The notes beneath the pieces were generated by a model. It ran no database searches, was not told where the DNA came from, and saw only the letters and a program-made list of their open reading frames with translations. This document shows, in pieces, positions 34,571-45,310 of a stretch of 64,000 nucleotides of DNA. Source of the DNA: Triangularia verruculosa. Lineage: Eukaryota; Ascomycota; Sordariomycetes; Sordariales; Podosporaceae. Within the stretch, counting starts at the first letter, position 1, and the number at the start of each line of letters is the position of its first letter. The translations under genes were made by a program, and so were the position numbers. The stretch spans positions 248,001 to 312,000 of the forward strand of contig MU863888.1 in the NCBI GenBank assembly GCA_033296885.1, in the 5' to 3' direction.

Positions 34571-35848
34571 ATGTTCATCCCCATCCTCTCCTGTCTCCTC
34601 CTCCTCCCCCTCCCAATCTTTGGTACGTCCCTCCCTTCCTGGTCCCTCTTTCAGCTATCACTAACACACCCAGCAACCTACCAAGCCCCCTATGCCAGAC
34701 AGGCAATCGCTCCAGGCGGCAAACACCACCACGGCCCTTCCTCCCCTCCCACTCTCACCCTCCTCGACAACTCCGCCTCGCACGCGACCGACATCCCGCA
34801 GATCATCCTGGTAGTCGTCGACCCCAACAACAACAACAACAACCACGACTCCCACCCCGTTGTATCGACGTCCACCTCGGCAATCAGGATCAGCAACCCC
34901 TCCATTCTCCCGTCTCTTCCCGAACAGCAGCCGAGAGTGAAAGCAGCAGCAGCGGGAGAGGGGCTAATCACGGGCGTGACATACGCCCCTTACAACGGCG
35001 ACGGGACCTGCCGCACCGCAAGCCAGGTGTACGCTGACTTTCAGAGGATGCACAACCACCCTTCTGGGGGCAAGTTTGATTTGGTGAGGATTTATGGGGT
35101 GGATTGTGACCAGGTAACCACACTCAAAACATGTTTAGGAGGTGGGGGGGGGGGGGGGGGTGTTGACGGAGTGTTTTAGGTGGCGAGTGTCCTCCCAGCC
35201 GCCCACTCGATCAGCGTCAAACTATTTCTCGGCATTTTTGAATTGGATAATTTGGGAGGACAAGTCAGGACGCTGGTGGACGCAGTACGGGGGTCAGGGC
35301 TAGGGTGGGGGATTGTTGATACGATTTCGGTTGCCAACGAACTGGTAAACAACGGGCAGGCATCCCCGTCCCAGGTGATCGGTGCGGTAAGAGCCGCGAG
35401 AGAGATGCTGAGGAGCGCGGGGTATGCTGGTCCGGTGGTGACGGTGGACACGTTTGTTGCGGTGGAGAGGCATCCGGAGCTGTGTGATGAGAGTGATTAC
35501 TGCGCGATTAACTGTCATCCGTTTTTTGACGGGTACACGCCCGCGGACAAGGCGGGGGGGTTTGTAGGACGGAAGGTGAGGGATGTGAAGGAGGTGCTGA
35601 GGGATCAGGGCAAGAGGATTGTGGTTACCGAGGCGGGGTGGCCGTGGCAGGGGGGGGCGAATAATCGGGCTGTGCCGGGGAGGGAGGAGCAGAGGAGGGC
35701 GGTGAAGAGTATTAGGGAGGTGTGGGAGAGGGATTGGAGGGGGATTAGGGGGGGAGGGGGGTTGTTTTTGTTTACGGCGTTTGATGACCCGTGGAAGAGG
35801 GCCGAGGAGGGGACGTTTTATGCGGAGCAGTTTTGGGGGATGGAGTAA
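34571..35848 (+). CDS. Secreted GH17 beta-1,3-glucanase/glucanosyltransferase
   Basis: Exons 34571-34622, 34674-35113 and 35180-35848 give 386 residues. Exon 1 encodes only the signal peptide (MFIPILSCLLLLPLPIF...). A Pro/Ser/Asn-rich linker with an N run (about residues 78-84) leads to the GH17 barrel, which begins G-V-T-Y-A-P-Y-N-G-D-G-T-C near residue 124. The acid/base glutamate is in D-T-I-S-V-A-N-E (E218) and the nucleophile in V-V-T-E-A-G-W-P (E315). D-L-V-R-I-Y-G-V-D-C-D and C-H-P-F-F-D-G-Y are also conserved. It resembles Scw4/Scw10/EglC cell-wall proteins, without an obvious GPI tail. Intron 2 contains a 17-G run close to its acceptor. The gene is C-rich at its start and strongly G-rich at its end. 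Confidence 0.93.
35144..35160. repeat. G17 homopolymer in GH17 intron 2
   Basis: Seventeen consecutive G between the donor at 35114 and the acceptor ending 35179. Such a run is prone to length change and to sequencing error, and could form G-rich structure in the transcript. Confidence 0.9.
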
Positions 35849-36300
35849 GATGAAAGGGGGAATCAGGGAGGCGATAAGGGGGTGGTGTTGATTTTGGAGG
35901 CTGGTATTGCTTATTTGTAATATGTCTGGTTGGAACTTGTGTTATCAATTTCGGCGTGTTGTGGTTATTGAGATGGTGTGCTGTGTCGATGGTTGCCTTG
36001 ATGTTTGCTTAGGACTATTGTTACTAGTGTTTAGATGAACGGGAGCGAGTCAATGCATATCCCCAGACATATAAAAAGCAAAAAAAGGAGTCTTCCATTC
36101 CAACACCCAATGCTCTTTGAACCAAGTACTGTATAATTCGCTTTTTTCAGCTTCCCGCTCTTCGCTTTGTAAAACTATCAACATGATGACTGTTTAGCAC
36201 CCAAGTCGAACCGGATATTACCACACCCTACCCACCCACCCACTCACCACACGCGCCCATCCGAAAAGATGAACATTTCTTGGTCACGGCCATCTCCCTT
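35849..36300. other. Convergent 3' spacer (GH17 / GGA)
   Basis: A 452-base spacer between converging genes. Left part is G/T-rich, right part is C-rich (CCACACCCTACCCACCCACCCAC at about 36220). No gene is seen. Confidence 0.5.
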
Positions 36301-38414
36301 CTACGGGATGCTAAACTCGGGCACCTCGCCCATTTCGTTCTTCAGCTCCCCGTTCAGCTTGTAGCTCACCCTCCACCGGAGCTTCACCTTTTCCACCTTT
36401 TGGGACCGGTCGCCCGAGCGCCACACCTTGACCTCCTGCTTGACCCCGTTGCCCTGTTTCGGCGCGAGGTTCCGGCCAGACTGTGGCGTGAGCTGCAGTT
36501 CGTAGCCCTGTTGTGATGATGAATTAGCATGGGGCCGTTACTACAGTCGTTGATGGAAAAGGAAAAGAAAAAGAAAAAAAACTAACTTTTGTTACTGCTA
36601 GCTGAAAATGTAGTTCCGTCACTGGCAGTGGGGTGTTGTTGCTGAATAGCATCAACAAGTCGACCGGTGGCTGTCCCTCGTTCGCCCGGAAGGCCTTGAA
36701 GTCGATTTTGAGATTCGTGTTGTGGATCACGGCCGTGTGCTCCTTTGCGGGGGCTTCTGGTGGGAGCGCCGAAGAGAAGCTCCATTCATCATCATCGTTG
36801 GTTTGGGGTGCTGCTGGTGCAGGTGCAGCTGGCGTGGGCGTTGCTGGCTTGGAGCCGAGGGAGGCCAGTTGGGCAAAAGGGTCGTTGGACACTGGCTTGG
36901 AGGCAGGCGGTGAGAACGCCGACTTCGCAGGCTGTGGGGTGGCCGTCTTTGATGAAGGTGCCGAGTTGAAGGAAGAGAAGTTGGAGAAGCCAGGGGGCGG
37001 TGCTGGCGATGTTGAGGACGATGCCGTGTAGTTGCCTCCCGCGCTGTTGTTTTGGGTAACCGAAGACAGGAGAGCTGGGCCGGGAATATCTGTGGATTGT
37101 TAACCATGACCTCTTTAAGGGTTCAAAGATGACATACTTGTATTGGCACCAAAACCGAGAGCAATACCCCCAGTCTGACCATAGCTGCTTGTCTCCCCTA
37201 TTGACAATCCCAAAAGGTCGTTTTCAAGACCAGACCCGGAAGCCTGAGCTCCTTGGCCACCAGAACCATTTGTGTCCCCCGCAGCGTCATCAAAATCAAT
37301 CAACGACAGCTCGCCAGCTGCACCCTTCCCAGCAGCACTCGAGGATGGCGTAAAGTTGGGATCAGCGAGCTTGGCGGCACCCTCAAAGTCTCCCTTCTTC
37401 AACAACCTGTATCTCTGAAAGGTCCGATGTATGGCATCATTTATTTCGAGAAGCTTCGCAACGGCCTCGTGATCTTCCGACTCCTCCTCACACATTTTCT
37501 GGATCTTTGGCTGAGCACTGGACAGAGCAGAGGCGAGCTCCGAGAACACATCACCGTCGCCCATCGTGTCGCCCGGTTTAAACTGCGCTAACCTCTCTTC
37601 CAACAACCTCGCCTTTTGTTGAATCTTGGCCACCTCCTCGGCCGCTTTGGCGCGGTAGTCCACCTTCGATCGTGTATCGTAGCCGGTCATAATCTTCATG
37701 AGTTGGTTGGCCTCGCGAAGGTCCTCAGGGGTGCCCCTGCGAATGAGCTCCTGTAGCTTCGCCGACTGAGCTTCCTTTTCCTCCTTTTCCATCTCCTCTG
37801 CCGATTTCAAGTTCTATTCAGTCAGTATCGCAGCTCAGGATTCACAAACAAGCCCGGTATGAACCTACATCGCTAGGATTCAACACGGCCGCATCCTCCC
37901 TCCTGACCTCGGGGAAGGTGTACCCCTTGTAACTCAATAACCGATGCATATCCCTAATAAAACCCAAGTCCTCCCTGTACCTGCTCGTCTCGCAAATCGT
38001 GCCGCGCCATTCTTCTATCAGCTCCAGGATCTTGAGCTGCACACGGGTTGGGCGGATGGGCGGGCGTTCGGGAAAGCGGCGGACCAGCTCGTTGAGGAAC
38101 TCCTTGGTGCTGATTTGCAAGTGGAACGGATACCCACAGTTCTTGACGCATATGTCGAGCAGGTTCAGCGCCAGCATGGCGATGTTTGGGTTGCGGTGGT
38201 TGATGTAGTTAACAATGGCAACGGCCGCCTCGCGCGGGGCCGAGCCCTTCTTGGCGTTGATGATGTCGCTGATCTCAAGATTGAGCGCCAGATTGGGTTC
38301 GTAGTTCTCCCCACTGCAAGCAGAGGCGATATATCGCAGGAGCTGTGACGGCGCCGGATGACCTGGGTCGCCCCAGCGGTCCCTTGCCGCGTATCGCGCC
38401 GAGGCCGCCTCCAT
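36301..38414 (-). CDS. GGA-type clathrin adaptor (VHS-GAT-GAE)
   Basis: Four minus-strand exons, 37869-38414, 37138-37813, 36587-37089 and 36301-36507, encode 643 residues; every junction has a GTRNGT-like donor and YAG acceptor with matching phase. GGA proteins recruit clathrin to the trans-Golgi with Arf-GTP and sort cargo to endosomes. Residues 1-~170 form the VHS domain (L-L-R-Y-I-A-S-A-C-S, M-L-A-L-N-L-L-D-I-C-V-K-N-C-G). A GAT domain follows (E-L-I-R-R-G-T-P-E-D-L-R-E-A-N-Q-L-M-K-I-M to R-Y-R-L-L-K-K-G-D, ~190-330). The linker has clathrin/adaptin-like motifs (L-S-L-I-D-F-D-D, L-L-G-L-S). The C-terminal ear (GAE) starts near residue 525 and ends F-S-I-P. Intron 3 begins with a long T-rich tract on the coding strand. 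Confidence 0.95.
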
Positions 38415-38881
38415 GGTGGTGTTTCGACGGGGACGGAGCTTGGGCTGTCAGTGGTGTTTGGAGAGATGAGGACAGCTGGAGAAGCTGTACTGATAACCAG
38501 ATTACTGAATCAAAAGTCTATCGTGTAAGTAGCATACCCGCAGCAGACAGGCAACAGCGTGAACTGGGATGGAGTTGTGATTAAGTCGACGCATTCAAGA
38601 GGGAAGCTTGGACCGTATCTGTCAGTGGGAGCAGGTGGCAGCATGCACGAAGCCCGAACGACCCGTTTCTCGAATAAATTCCAGGGGGTACGTAGATCCA
38701 GGACCCCTGCGAGAGGTTCCCGGAACGTTGCATAAGCGGGGTAGCCTTCCGCTGCTAATAGTGGGGGTGACGTTTTCCAACCCCACCATGAATGATTATT
38801 CGGACATTTTTCATCATCGCCTCCCTCACCACACCTCCCTCTATATCACCACAACTCCAAACGTCATCGTCCTCCCTCAAA
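38415..38881. other. Bidirectional promoter region (GGA / Tsr3)
   Basis: A 467-base gap between divergent starts. An in-frame ATG at 38792 would add 30 residues to Tsr3, but they are not Tsr3-like. No other gene is seen. Confidence 0.5.
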
Positions 38882-40153
38882 ATGGTCCGCCACAAAAAAG
38901 ACAACTTCTCCCGCGGCGGTAAGAACTCCCACCGCGGTCCTCCCCGCAACACCTACCGAAAAGGCGCCCCCCCCAACAACAACGATGATTCCTCCTCCAA
39001 CCCCAACAACGACGACCCAACCCTCCCCTCCCGCGCCACCCGCTACCGCCCCCCCTTCAAAGCCGCCTGCTGGGACCTAGGCCACTGCGACCCCAAGCGC
39101 TGCTCGGGCAAGAAGCTCATGAAGCTCGGCCTCATGCGCGACCTCCACCTCGGCCAGCGCCACGCCGGCGTAATCATCACCCCCAACGGCAAGCAGACCG
39201 TCTCCCCCGCCGACCGCCCCATCCTCGAGGCCCACGGCGCCGCCGTGGTCGAGTGCTCCTGGGCCCGCACCGGCGAGGTCCAGTGGAACAAGGTCGGGGG
39301 CAAGTGCGAGCGCCTCCTCCCCTACCTCGTCGCCGCCAACACAGTCAACTACGGCAAGCCCTGGCGCCTCAACTGCGTGGAAGCTTTGGCCGCTGCGTTT
39401 GCCATCTGCGGTCGTTTGGAATGGGCGGAAGAGATTCTGGCACCGTTTGCATACGGAAAGGCGTTTTTGGAGATTAACGAGAAGTTGCTGAAGAAATACG
39501 CTGCGTGTGAGGACGAGGCGGGGATCAAGAGGTGTCAGGAGGAGTGGATGGAGAGGTTGGAGAGGGAGTACGCTGAGAATAGGGAGGAGGCGGAGGGGGA
39601 TGATATCTGGGCGGGGGGCAATGTTAATAGGAGGGCCCAGATCGACTCGGATGATGAAGAAGACGATGATGATGAAGATGAGGAGGATGATGATGAGGAT
39701 GAGGAGGACGAGGATGAAATAGACGGAATATACCTCGGGAGCAACCCACCGCCACAAAAAGGGAAACAGAAACAACCACAACCGCTAGAAGAGGAAGAGG
39801 AAGAAAAGGACCCATTCGCGATATCAGACGACAGCGACGACGACGCCGAGATGGAGGCTATTCGAAGGAAGATTCTGGCTTCAAAACCATTTACCGAGAA
39901 GGAAGAGAAGGCCGAAAAGAAGCCGGAAGTGATCGCTAGACCAACACCACACCCACACAACATCAAACCAGATTCGGACGCGGAGCCAGATTCAGACAAC
40001 GGCTCGGATAATGACGAGTTTGACAACATCATCGATGCCACACCCATGACAGATCGCATCGGGCTGACACAACTCGAGAAAGACCGAGCGAGGATCCAAA
40101 CAACAAGCAGGACGTTCTCGTCAGGGGGGGCCAGTGCGCCAAAGAGGTGGTAA
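38882..40153 (+). CDS. TSR3: 18S rRNA aminocarboxypropyltransferase Tsr3
   Basis: A single exon of 423 residues. Tsr3 adds the 3-amino-3-carboxypropyl group from S-adenosylmethionine to the hypermodified pseudouridine in the 18S rRNA P-site loop, late in 40S maturation in the cytoplasm. After a basic, Asn/Pro-rich start, the core begins A-C-W-D-L-G-H-C-D-P-K-R-C-S-G-K-K-L near residue 61. It continues with S-P-A-D, V-V-E-C-S-W-A-R, R-L-L-P-Y-L-V-A-A-N-T-V-N-Y-G-K-P and L-N-C-V-E-A-L-A-A-A, all family hallmarks of the SPOUT-like fold. The C-terminal ~170 residues are acidic and disordered (long D/E run near 258-280). I chose the ATG at 38882 because M-V-R-H-K-K is the typical start. The first 500 bases are C-rich, the next 250 G-rich. 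Confidence 0.96.
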   Translation: MVRHKKDNFSRGGKNSHRGPPRNTYRKGAPPNNNDDSSSNPNNDDPTLPSRATRYRPPFKAACWDLGHCDPKRCSGKKLMKLGLMRDLHLGQRHAGVIITPNGKQTVSPADRPILEAHGAAVVECSWARTGEVQWNKVGGKCERLLPYLVAANTVNYGKPWRLNCVEALAAAFAICGRLEWAEEILAPFAYGKAFLEINEKLLKKYAACEDEAGIKRCQEEWMERLEREYAENREEAEGDDIWAGGNVNRRAQIDSDDEEDDDDEDEEDDDEDEEDEDEIDGIYLGSNPPPQKGKQKQPQPLEEEEEEKDPFAISDDSDDDAEMEAIRRKILASKPFTEKEEKAEKKPEVIARPTPHPHNIKPDSDAEPDSDNGSDNDEFDNIIDATPMTDRIGLTQLEKDRARIQTTSRTFSSGGASAPKRW

Positions 40154-40362
40154 CAAAAAAAAGGGTTCTATATAATGGTGGAAATGTACAGATATGTTAT
40201 ACATAGATTTTAACCCAACCCGGGAATCCCAGGCAGCTGGCTCTCTTTCTTTTTGCTGCCACCTCCATGTCCATGATCATAAAGCTGAGATCCAAAGTTT
40301 TCCTGCCCTCTCTATAAACACCCCGTCTAAATGCCCATGCTCTTTGTCCTCTTGTGTATATC
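40154..40362. other. Convergent 3' spacer (Tsr3 / mtIF2)
   Basis: Only 209 bases separate two converging stop codons, so the 3' UTRs probably overlap. Confidence 0.5.
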
Positions 40363-43300
40363 TTACAACGTCCTCTTCTCCCTAATCTCCTCCACTATCT
40401 GGATCCTATCCCCTTCCTTGAACTCATCCCACCCGTCAAACATGATACCGCACTCACCGCCCTTTTTCATCTCCGTAACCTCCTTCTTGCCGTGTTTGAG
40501 GTTATCAATCGTACCTAATTCTCTGTTAGCACCTCCTCACACACATATCATGATTATCAGATTAAGCAGTGTGAGAACTCACCTTCATAAACCACCTCCT
40601 CCCCCCTCAAAACCCTGCACCTCCCCCCCGTCGCCACAACCCCGTTCCTCACCCTGCACCCCGCCACATTGTGATACCGCCTCCCCTTGGTGTTGATCGC
40701 AAACACCTTCAGCACCTCCGCCTCGGCCAGCACCCTAAAACTCACCACCGGCGCCAGCAGCTCCGACAGCCGGCCCTTGACGTCCTCCACCAAGTGGTAA
40801 ATAACATTGTGATCCAGCACCGGCACCCCGGCAGCATCAGCCATGGCCTTGATATGTCCCGCAATGGGATTATTGAAATTAATAATCGCCCCGCCAGAAA
40901 CCTGCGCGTGCTCAACATCGCTCTCGTTGATCTGCCCCGTCGACGACTTCAAGATCCTAGGGCGGACTTCATTGTTACCCTGCTCGAGAATCGAAGCAGT
41001 AACAGCCTCAACCGACCCGTGCACGTCGCCCTTGATGATATAAGTAAGATACTTTGTGCCAATTTGCTCATCTTCCACCAGAGTTTCGCCATTGGCAGCC
41101 CGCTCAAGCGCTTCCTTTTCCTTTCGCTCTTTTTCCATTTCGGCCATTTGCTCAATGGCTTCTTCTCTTTCCTTTTGCTCCTGACGGTACCGCACCGCGA
41201 CCTTGGCAGTGTCTTCATCTGGTGCCTGCAAGACTTGATCGCCTGCCGCCGGTGGCTCCCTCCATCCAAGGATTTCCACTGCTGTTCCTGGAGGTGCTTC
41301 CGGGATTTCAACACCTGCTTCGTTGCGAAGGAGGCGGATTTTAGTCGATACCCGACCAGCGACAATGAAATCACCTGGTCGGAGGGTGCCACGCTTGACG
41401 AGAACGGTGGCGACACGACCGATTGGTTTGATCGACGACTCCAACACCCACCCCTCTGCCATCCCGTCTCTCTCGGCACGAATGTCGAGCATTTCTGCCA
41501 GTAGCAAGATATTTTCCTCTAGGTCGTCCATTCCCAGTCCAGTCTTCCCGCTAACTTGGACGACTTGCACGTCACCACCAAAGTCTTCCAATTCGACTCC
41601 TTGGGAGCCAAGATCGGATTTGACACGGTCAGGGTTGGCTTCCGGCTTGTCCATCTTGTTGATTGCCACAATGATAGGCACATTAGCGCCGCGAGCATGC
41701 TTGATGGCTTCGATAGTCTGGGGCTTGACACTGTCGTCTGCTGCCACAACCAGAATAACCATATCTGTCACTGTCGCACCGCGTTGTCTCATGCTCAAGA
41801 ACGCCGCGTGGCCCGGTGTATCCAAGAATGTAATCTGCCTCCCGGAAGACAACTTCACGGAGAAAGCACCGATATGCTGTGTAATACCGCCATGTTCTTG
41901 CGATACAATAGAGGATTTCCGGAGGAAATCCAGCAGTGTGGTCTTGCCGTGGTCGACGTGGCCCATGATAGTCACTACCGGTGGTCTCAACGGCAACGAG
42001 GAAGGATCCTCAGGGGGAGGTCGTGGCCTCAAGTCCTCTGTCTCTCCTGATTCAACAGTTGGCTCGAAGCCATACTCTTGCGCTACGAGCGCGGCTGTCT
42101 CGCCGGTCAAGATACTTTCTTGGCTAACTTCCTCAAACCCAAGCTCCTCGAGCTGTCTGACGAAATCCTTGGCTTTTTCACCGAGCGCGCTGGCGAGGTT
42201 GGATACCGAGATGAATTCAGGGAGGAGGATAGGCGTTGGCATTTCCAACTCGGCTAACCGTTGCCTTTCCTTCTCAGCCTTCCTTTCCGCTTTGAGCCTG
42301 CGACGTTCCTCGGCGTAGTCGATGTCAAACTCTTCGTCCTCGTTGTCATTTCGGCGACGGTTCCGTGATTTCTTTGACTTTTCCACCTCTTTCTCCCTTC
42401 CACGACCGTCTCTCCGGCCAAAGCTGTCCTCTGTCACCCCCTGGGAGACGCCATCCTCGGTTTGAACCCCCCATTTTCCAGCTAGTGACTGAGCAACCTT
42501 GTCTTCAGGGTGAACATAGCCTCCCCCAGTACTCTGCTCCCGGCTCTCCATCGTCCTTGCCTGCTGCCGCTGAGGCTGCCCTTGCGCCGTATCATCAGCC
42601 CACGCCCAGGCCTCCTTGTCCTCGGCGGTTGGCCGGATCTTCTTTCCCTGCTTGCTTTCCTCCACATTGGCAGCTACCAACTTTGCCCACTCATCTGTGG
42701 CATTATTCTGTTGCTGAGATTGTGGTGCCCTCTGTCTGTTGTCCTCCACACCTCCCATGATCTGGCCAAAACCACCTCCCGGTTGCCGCTGGTCATTCGA
42801 AGCCGTAAGCCGCCGTCTATGTGTCTGCTGGTGATCTGTCGGGGGAGGTGTTTTTTCAAGTGGCGTCGATCTTGCAGGTCGGGAGAAGTCGAACCCCCTG
42901 ACCGTATTGTTGCCATTGTTCGTTTGCCGCCTTGTCAAGCTCGCCCACTCGGGGAAAGGGCTTGATGGCTTCGACGGTTGGGGCGGAGGGGTGAAGGTAG
43001 GTCTGTCTGCTGGGTTAAAGACTGGTTTATCCGCCGGGTCGAAGTTCTTGTGGCGAGTGAACTGGAACTGGTTGTTATTTTGTTGCGGTTGTTCGCGCGC
43101 CGGGGAGGGCTGCCACTGTCTCGGGGGAGGAGGAGGTGGGGGTGGTGGAGGGGTAGCAGCTTTCGGCGGCGGTGGTGGAGGAGGAGGAGGAGGAGGGGGA
43201 GGAGGTTTCGGTTTCGGTGGCTCCAGCTTCGGAGGGGGCACCTTTGCCCACGCCGGCATGAAGCCATTGTTGCGGGTGCCATTGGATATCCTGAGCTGGC

Positions 43301-43561
43301 TCGAAGTCGTCGGTCTTCTCGCGATGGAGAAGGTGGTCGGTTCGGTCAGGCCATTGGTGGTCAGCGCCGAGTATGACCTCGGTGAAGCGCCTGATCGGAG
43401 GCTGTGTTTGAAGCTGTAGCTATAACTGCAGAGCAAGCAGGCGGATGGACGCCTCTGCTTCTGTGATGGTGGGGGGATGGTTAGCTACCATTTTGCTGCA
43501 GAGATGCCTACCAACAGGGCTTGAAGAATAAAAGACTCACCTGCCATAAACCACCCCTCAT
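40363..43561 (-). CDS. IFM1: Mitochondrial translation initiation factor IF-2
   Basis: Three minus-strand exons, 43541-43561, 40583-43460 and 40363-40514, encode 1016 residues. The first exon carries only seven codons (MRGGLWQ); its intron (80 nt; GTGAGT donor, GCTAAC branch, CACAG acceptor) joins them to a basic, Ser/Arg-rich presequence typical of mitochondrial import. A proline-rich stretch with runs of up to 14 P lies near residues 80-120. The GTPase domain has G-H-V-D-H-G-K-T-T (~504-512), D-T-P-G-H-A-A-F and N-K-M-D; domain II and the C-terminal IF2 domains follow. The last exon supplies G-T-I-D-N-L-K-H-G-K-K-E-V and D-x-I-Q-I-V-E-E-I, the expected end of IF2. It positions initiator tRNA on mitochondrial ribosomes. 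An upstream ORF overlaps the start codon. Confidence 0.95.
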
Positions 43562-43587
43562 GATGTAATAGAAATCTGTCGGAGCAT
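43558..43587 (-). promoter_or_regulatory. Upstream ORF overlapping the mtIF2 start (AUGA)
   Basis: A minus-strand ATG at 43587 opens a nine-codon frame whose TGA (43560-43558) shares two bases with the mtIF2 start codon, giving ATGA. It lies in a different frame from the main ORF. If the transcript begins upstream of 43587, ribosomes would have to leak past it or re-initiate to make mtIF2. Confidence 0.6.
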
Positions 43588-43972
43588 GGCGCTACAACTG
43601 GGAAACGGGAGGAGGGGTTCAAGATGTGGGCGCGTTATCTCTCCCCAGCATCCATGGAATCTTCGACTTTCAAAAATTCAGCCAAGCTTTCTAGCCGAGA
43701 CAGGGATTCGATCCGGCATCCAGCGGACGTTTCCAAAAACCGGGGCCCCGATGTAACGTTCCAAGGGTTAGGGTTATCCCCTGAACAGCTCAACCTCATC
43801 TCATTTGCCATTGCCTTTTGTTGAGATGGAGAGAGTGAACAACTCACCGTCAGTCTCTCACTTTCTGTCATCAACACCACCTTTTCTCATCGCAACTTCT
43901 TTTATTTTCTTTTTACATATTTTAATACTTTTCACATCTTGAGGGGCCATCCCAGCTTCCTCATCGCCTACC
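43562..43972. other. Divergent promoter region (mtIF2 / membrane protein)
   Basis: A 411-base region holding a telobox-like GGGTTAGGGTTA near 43767-43778 and a B-box-like GGATTCGATCC at about 43706. The T-rich leader TTTTATTTTCTTTTTACATATTTT precedes the right-hand gene. No gene is seen. Confidence 0.5.
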
Positions 43973-45043
43973 ATGGCGCCCTCCAAAACAGCAAAGGGCA
44001 AAGCCCGCCTCACCCCCAAATCATCCTCACCCTCCTCCGACAAACCCCCCAACCCCTTTCAAATCGCCTCAGAATCCCTGAAGCCTCTGACTGATACCCT
44101 GGACCCCTCCCACATCTACCTAGCCCACCTCGACCCCCGCCCCTCCCCCTTCAAGCGCAAGATCTTCCTCGTCCCCGTGGCCATGAACCTCTTCGTCATC
44201 CTCCTCTTCTTCCTCCGCGCCCGCTACATCTTCCCCTGGTACCTCCAGCTCCTCCAGTCCTTCTCCGGCCTCCCCAACGCCACCACCCTCGTCTACGAGG
44301 ACCTCACCACCTCCCAGTACCTCCTCGTCCTCCTCCGCCGCGCCCTCACCTTCCTCCTGGACTTCTCCCTCTGCATCTTCGTCTGGCCCTGGCCCTATGA
44401 GTTCCTGGTCGGTAACCCCCAGCATGGCTCCCCTTGTTACTGGCGCTTCAAGATTGGGTTCCGCAACTCGGAGATCTACGTCCGTCGGAGCCGCAAGTGG
44501 GATGAAGAGGTGCTTGGCAAGGGGAAGGATTTGTTGGCAAACGATGACTTGAGGAAGGTCTTTTGGAATCAGATCAGGACTGCGACGAATCCGATGTTGT
44601 TGCAGCAGAAGACGGGGTATTTGACTATGGATGCGAACTGGGATTTGGACTGGGCGGGCATGGTCAACGCCACTGCTCTGGTTGACAAGAAGGAGATTGA
44701 AGAAAGAGTCTTTGGCACGTTGGTTTTGGTTTATCACGAGAGGTTTGGCTGGATGAGTATTGATCTTTCCGACACTGGTGCCAAGCCTGGGTCGGCCGAA
44801 GATGAGCGCCGCAAGCAAGTCTTCAAGTTCAGGGACGCGCTCGCGGCCATTGGGCAGGAGGACTTGTTCTTCAGGTGGATCGAGGTGGTGCAATTCGAGA
44901 CTGGGCGGCCTGGTGGCTTCACTCAGGAACGGCAGGTGGAGGTGGCGCAGAAGATCCGGGATATGTTCAAGGAGAAGGACGTGGACTTTGATGAGTTCTG
45001 GAAGGAGGCTGTTGGGACAGAGGGGTTGGCTGGTATGCCTTGA
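43973..45043 (+). CDS. Conserved two-pass membrane protein, function unknown
   Basis: A single exon, 356 residues. The start M-A-P-S-K-T-A-K-G-K-A is basic and cytosolic-looking. Two hydrophobic segments stand out: I-F-L-V-P-V-A-M-N-L-F-V-I-L-L-F-F-L near residues 64-81, and a second near 117-140 ending C-I-F-V-W-P-W-P-Y-E-F-L. The soluble C-terminal ~200 residues contain G-F-R-N-S-E-I-Y-V-R-R-S-R-K-W, D-W-A-G-M-V-N-A-T-A-L-V and W-I-E-V-V-Q-F-E-T. I believe it is a widely conserved fungal family of unknown role, perhaps of ER or mitochondrial membranes, but no motif assigns activity. The 5' half is strongly C-rich at wobble positions, the 3' half G-rich. Confidence 0.88.
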   Translation: MAPSKTAKGKARLTPKSSSPSSDKPPNPFQIASESLKPLTDTLDPSHIYLAHLDPRPSPFKRKIFLVPVAMNLFVILLFFLRARYIFPWYLQLLQSFSGLPNATTLVYEDLTTSQYLLVLLRRALTFLLDFSLCIFVWPWPYEFLVGNPQHGSPCYWRFKIGFRNSEIYVRRSRKWDEEVLGKGKDLLANDDLRKVFWNQIRTATNPMLLQQKTGYLTMDANWDLDWAGMVNATALVDKKEIEERVFGTLVLVYHERFGWMSIDLSDTGAKPGSAEDERRKQVFKFRDALAAIGQEDLFFRWIEVVQFETGRPGGFTQERQVEVAQKIRDMFKEKDVDFDEFWKEAVGTEGLAGMP

Positions 45044-45310
45044 TTTAATATTGACATTGAAAGTGGTGTTTAAGGGGCATGGAAATGTACGACAAAGGCA
45101 GAAGTGAGATAAAACAGGATTTAGACGGGTGGGTGGGAAAGGTAAATATGGTATGGTGGTCACATATGGGCATGGTAATAATCCAAGATCGATATTTGTA
45201 ACAAGCGAAGGGGCAAAAAATCATATAATGGAAGCGACAAAATGTAATAAAGAACCCAAAAAGTCGGCCTGAAGCGTCGATTATGAACATCTATTCGTGA
45301 AGCCGTCCAT
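45044..45310. other. Convergent 3' spacer (membrane protein / PP28-like gene)
   Basis: A 267-base AT-richer spacer between two stop codons. No gene is seen. Confidence 0.5.

Noticed and set aside
43690..43790. Possible tRNA on the minus strand (B-box-like GGATCGAATCC with TCTCGGC end)
   Set aside because: No matching 5' acceptor half, no D arm and no anticodon stem; at most an isolated B-box-like site.
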